Assembly (NCBI GenBank): GCA_012026935.1
Contig: VEPI01000172.1
Span: forward strand, 51,986-86,883
Length of the DNA stretch: 34,898 nucleotides
Source of the DNA: Melioribacter sp.
GTDB taxonomy: Bacteria; Bacteroidota; Ignavibacteria; Ignavibacteriales; Melioribacteraceae
Direction: 5' to 3'
The notes under the pieces were generated by a model, which had not been told where the DNA came from, ran no database searches, and saw only the letters and a list, made by a program, of their open reading frames with translations. Of this stretch, positions 32,588-34,898 are shown piece after piece (within the stretch, counting starts at the first letter, position 1; each line of letters begins with the position of its first letter). Made by a program: the position numbers and the translations under genes.

Positions 32588-32690
32588 AAACAGTTGAAAC
32601 GGTTTGATTGTCTTGCTTTTTTTCTAACCATGCGATTAATCGCGGGGTTAAAGAAAATAGTAGTAATAGATTTAACTGTTTTAACAGTTT
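32588..32690. repeat. 103-bp REP/MITE-like inverted repeat
   Basis: The ends are inverted copies of AAACWGTTRAAACRGTT: AAACAGTTGAAACGGTT at 32588-32604 and its complement ending at 32690. The centre is the palindrome GCGATTAATCGC (32632-32643), flanked by AACC and GGTT and then TTTCT and AAAGAAA, so the whole segment can fold into one long hairpin. It occupies most of the space just upstream of the NFACT gene. This nested structure looks like a REP or MITE element rather than a terminator; no transposase is in the window. Confidence 0.6.
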
Positions 32691-32714
32691 ACCAAACTAT
32701 ACTCCTACATTTTT

Positions 32715-34325
32715 ATGTATAAAAACTATTTCTTCATTTTTAGATCTATCAAAGAATTATTTCCCGCAATTCACGGAAAGCAAATACTCGATGCCTATAC
32801 TCAAGAGAAAGACAAACTGTTTCTACACATTCCGTTAAAAGATAAACCGTTATTTCATGTAATTATTTCTACAAATCCTCAACAGCACTACATCACGACA
32901 AAAGATGAACATCATAAAGCAAAGAAGAACACGATTAGTTTTTTTGAAACCAATTTACCGGCTAAGGTTAACTCGATAAAAATTGCATTGGGAGACCGTA
33001 TAATTGAATTCACTCTCTCCAATTCAAAATTATATGTTGTATTCCGCGGCGGACAGAGTAATATTTATCTTTTTGATTCCAACAATAATTTACATCCTTT
33101 CAAGAAAGTTGAGAAAGAAGAAAGGGAAAGATTTCTAAAAGAGCTTCCGTTCATAAATTTTATTGATTCGTTCCCATTAATTAATTCATTTATAGAGAAT
33201 GAAGTTAATGAATCAATAATCCGGAAGTTACCTTTCATTGGTAAAGATATTGTAAGAGAAGCTGACTCTCGTACGAATACTTTTAGAAAAAATCTTTTTA
33301 GTGCGGTTGATGAAATTATTAACGAAAAAATTGCAGTTTACTACGATGAGAATCTCGGCAAGCCAAGTTTTCATCCGGCTGCGTTTATATCTCACACTCT
33401 GCCTCAAGAGCACTTCTTGTTTGATAATTACTTCAACGCGCTGAACAAATATTTCACACTCTCCTTCTCGGAAACGAAGGTGAAGAATGTTAGAAAAGAG
33501 ATTGAAAAATTTCTTACGAAAACAATTGAAGCATTAACGGGTAAGCTGAATAACTTAAAAGGACGCGTTGATGCCGGCACAAAAGAAAAAATCTATCATC
33601 AGTATGGTGATCTTCTGCTGGCAAATATTCAGTTATTGAGAAAAGGAATGAAAGAAATTGAACTGGAGGATTACTCTTCCGGTGAGATACATAAAATTAA
33701 GCTTGATGAAAAACTTTCTCCTAATCAAAATGTTGACCGCTATTACGATAAATCACGTGCGGAGAAGATTGAATTTCAAAGATCGAGCGAACTTCTCGAA
33801 TTAAATGCAAAAGAATATGAACGGTTAATTAAAATAAGAGATAAATTTGAGCGCACGGAAGTTCAGGAAGAACTTCTGCAAATAAAAAAAGAATTGAAGA
33901 TGAAAACGCAGTCACCACAAACGGACGACAAGAAAGATAAATCCTCATACAGACATTTCTTAATTGACGGCAAGTACAACATATATGTAGGCAAGGACAG
34001 CAAGAACAACGATATGCTTACAACAAAATTTGCAAAGCAGAATGATTTCTGGTTTCATGCGCGTTCTGTTTCCGGTTCGCATGTTGTTCTTAGAGTTGAA
34101 AACACAAAAGAAACAGTACCAAAAAATATTTTGCATAAGACGGCTTCCGTTGCCGCATTCTACAGTAAAGCAAAAACCTCTAAGCTTGTTCCCGTAACTT
34201 ATACGCTTAAAAAATATGTTGTAAAAAATGCTAGACACGAACCAGGACAAGTTACCGTAACAAAAGAAAAAGTTTTACTTGTCAAACCGGAAATACCCGT
34301 CGGGTGTGAGATGGTTACGGATTAA
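32715..34325 (+). CDS. NFACT family protein (RqcH/Rqc2-like)
   Basis: Bacterial RqcH binds obstructed 50S subunits and adds alanine tails to stalled peptides. The protein has an NFACT-N region (about 1-190), with D94-R95 in GDRIIEF aligning with the DR pair needed for tRNA recruitment in Bacillus RqcH, a coiled-coil middle (about 250-400), and the C-terminal NFACT-R domain (about 412-536) with FWFHARSVSGSHVVLR. Length 536 aa is a little short of the usual 570. It lies alone on the plus strand between repeats, so regulation is not clear. Confidence 0.9.
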   Translation: MYKNYFFIFRSIKELFPAIHGKQILDAYTQEKDKLFLHIPLKDKPLFHVIISTNPQQHYITTKDEHHKAKKNTISFFETNLPAKVNSIKIALGDRIIEFTLSNSKLYVVFRGGQSNIYLFDSNNNLHPFKKVEKEERERFLKELPFINFIDSFPLINSFIENEVNESIIRKLPFIGKDIVREADSRTNTFRKNLFSAVDEIINEKIAVYYDENLGKPSFHPAAFISHTLPQEHFLFDNYFNALNKYFTLSFSETKVKNVRKEIEKFLTKTIEALTGKLNNLKGRVDAGTKEKIYHQYGDLLLANIQLLRKGMKEIELEDYSSGEIHKIKLDEKLSPNQNVDRYYDKSRAEKIEFQRSSELLELNAKEYERLIKIRDKFERTEVQEELLQIKKELKMKTQSPQTDDKKDKSSYRHFLIDGKYNIYVGKDSKNNDMLTTKFAKQNDFWFHARSVSGSHVVLRVENTKETVPKNILHKTASVAAFYSKAKTSKLVPVTYTLKKYVVKNARHEPGQVTVTKEKVLLVKPEIPVGCEMVTD

Positions 34326-34354
34326 TATATCTCGTTTCTCAATGAAATGTTCAC

Positions 34355-34466
34355 TTGACAACCCCTTGTGTTCCTTCCTTAAAAAAAGAATTGATAATTT
34401 TATGCAAAAGAATTCCAATCATCCCCCTCCTCTGTTTGAGGAGGGGGAATTAAAGGGGGTGGTCAG
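34355..34466. repeat. Repeat with inverted ends, left copy beside the DUF559 gene
   Basis: The segment begins TTGACAACCCCTTGTGTTCC and ends in AAGGGGGTGGTCA, an inverted match to its start. Inside is a perfect stem, CCCCCTCCTC (34423-34432) with GAGGAGGGGG (34438-34447), around TGTTT. It lies in the convergent gap between the NFACT gene and the DUF559 gene, 21 bases from the DUF559 stop. A second copy begins at 34870 in the same orientation. Confidence 0.65.
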
Positions 34467-34487
34467 TTGCTTTCTACAATCTTTATT

Positions 34488-34850
34488 TTAGTCTTCCTTA
34501 AGTCTTTCTAATATTTTCTTAACAACTGAATCCCTTCCGAATATTACATCTGTGTTCTTAAATCGAATGACAGTTATTTTTAATCCATTCAGAAATTCTG
34601 TTCGCTTTTGATCATACTCTTTTTGTTTATTGTTCTCATGTTGTCCGCCGTCTAATTCTATTGCTAATCTTGCTTCCGGACAATAAAAATCTAAGATATA
34701 ATTCCCAACACTATGTTGTCTTCTAAATTTTCGTTTATCTAATTGGCTGTTTCTGAGTTCATACCAGAGCATTTTTTCTGCTTGAGTTGCATTGTTTCTT
34801 AACTGCTTCCTTTGTGTGATTAATATTTTTTTGTTGTGTAGTCTCGGCAT
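34488..34850 (-). CDS. DUF559 domain protein (PD-(D/E)xK endonuclease-like)
   Basis: This 120-aa protein is of the DUF559 family, related in fold to Vsr-type and restriction-like nucleases. Visible motifs are RNNATQAEKMLWYELRN near the N-terminus, FRRQHSVGNYILDFYCP, the catalytic-type AIELDGGQH, and ITVIRF. I start at the ATG at 34850, with GAGGGG upstream; a GTG at 34877 lies inside the flanking repeat and is less likely. The gene lies between two copies of a repeat, suggesting it travels with them. A nuclease function is family inference. Confidence 0.88.
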   Translation of the reverse strand: MPRLHNKKILITQRKQLRNNATQAEKMLWYELRNSQLDKRKFRRQHSVGNYILDFYCPEARLAIELDGGQHENNKQKEYDQKRTEFLNGLKITVIRFKNTDVIFGRDSVVKKILERLKED

Positions 34851-34869
34851 TATGTTTATCCCCTCGTTC

Positions 34870-34898
34870 TTGACCACCCCTTGTGTTCCCCTCCTTAA
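34870..34898. repeat. Right copy of the DUF559-flanking repeat, cut by the window edge
   Basis: TTGACCACCCCTTGTGTTCC followed by CCTCCTTAA matches the start of the segment at 34355 (TTGACAACCCCTTGTGTTCC, then TTCCTTAA) with few differences and the same orientation. The spacing between the two copies is 515 bases. The rest of this copy lies outside the window. Confidence 0.65.

Overview
The window is about 35 kb of compact, AT-rich bacterial chromosome made up almost entirely of housekeeping genes. Gene content points to the Bacteroidota/Chlorobiota/Ignavibacteriota side of the tree, and Ignavibacteria-like is my best guess. Supporting signs are an HPr kinase next to a short hibernation factor, a DUF2795 protein, a DUF5683 protein, a YbeY in which the third metal-ligand histidine is aspartate, and promoters that look like the Bacteroidota TTG-N19/23-TAnnTTTG type. 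Many starts are TTG or GTG but have readable Shine-Dalgarno sequences. The phylum assignment is inference from gene content.

Region 1 (1-15018, all + strand). mnmA is followed by an HNH nuclease gene whose 5' end looks frame-broken. Then comes a run of 13 genes with small gaps or overlaps: trpS, scpA, scpB, an RluB-type pseudouridine synthase, dacB, lysS, a C-terminal-processing protease, ybeY, a Smg/DUF494 gene, topA, a Xer recombinase, hpf and hprK. It combines chromosome organisation (ScpAB, TopA, Xer), translation (TrpRS, LysRS, YbeY, the pseudouridine synthase, Hpf) and cell-wall/periplasm functions (PBP4, S41 protease).

Region 2 (15039-19141, + strand). A good Bacteroidota-type promoter starts a second run: an M23 murein peptidase, a DUF2795 protein, holB, ricT (PSP1) and a 3-hydroxyacyl-CoA dehydrogenase gene interrupted by one in-frame amber codon.

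Region 3 (19180-24956). On the minus strand are purF-pgsA-ftsY with overlapping ends. Before them lies a merR-tRNA-Pro(GGG) unit ending in a strong intrinsic terminator. Further on are aroQ with two uncharacterised genes and, divergently, a ppx/gppA phosphatase.

Region 4 (24924-32351, minus strand). This holds a zinc-ribbon/Yip1 membrane protein, a DUF5683 protein, parAB, an MBL-fold hydrolase, folP-cdaA (folate and c-di-AMP synthesis), and rpe with a PASTA-repeat membrane protein.

Region 5 (about 28.6-34.9 kb). All the dispersed repeats I can see are here: two small elements ending in GGAATGACA, a 103-bp REP/MITE-like inverted repeat upstream of an NFACT (RqcH-like) gene, and a DUF559 nuclease gene lying between two direct copies of another repeat at the right edge.

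I see no CRISPR array, prophage, secretion or defence island, or clearly new multi-gene system. The items most worth checking are the amber-interrupted dehydrogenase, the repeat-bounded DUF559 gene, the REP-like element, the broken HNH start and the four-cysteine TrpRS.
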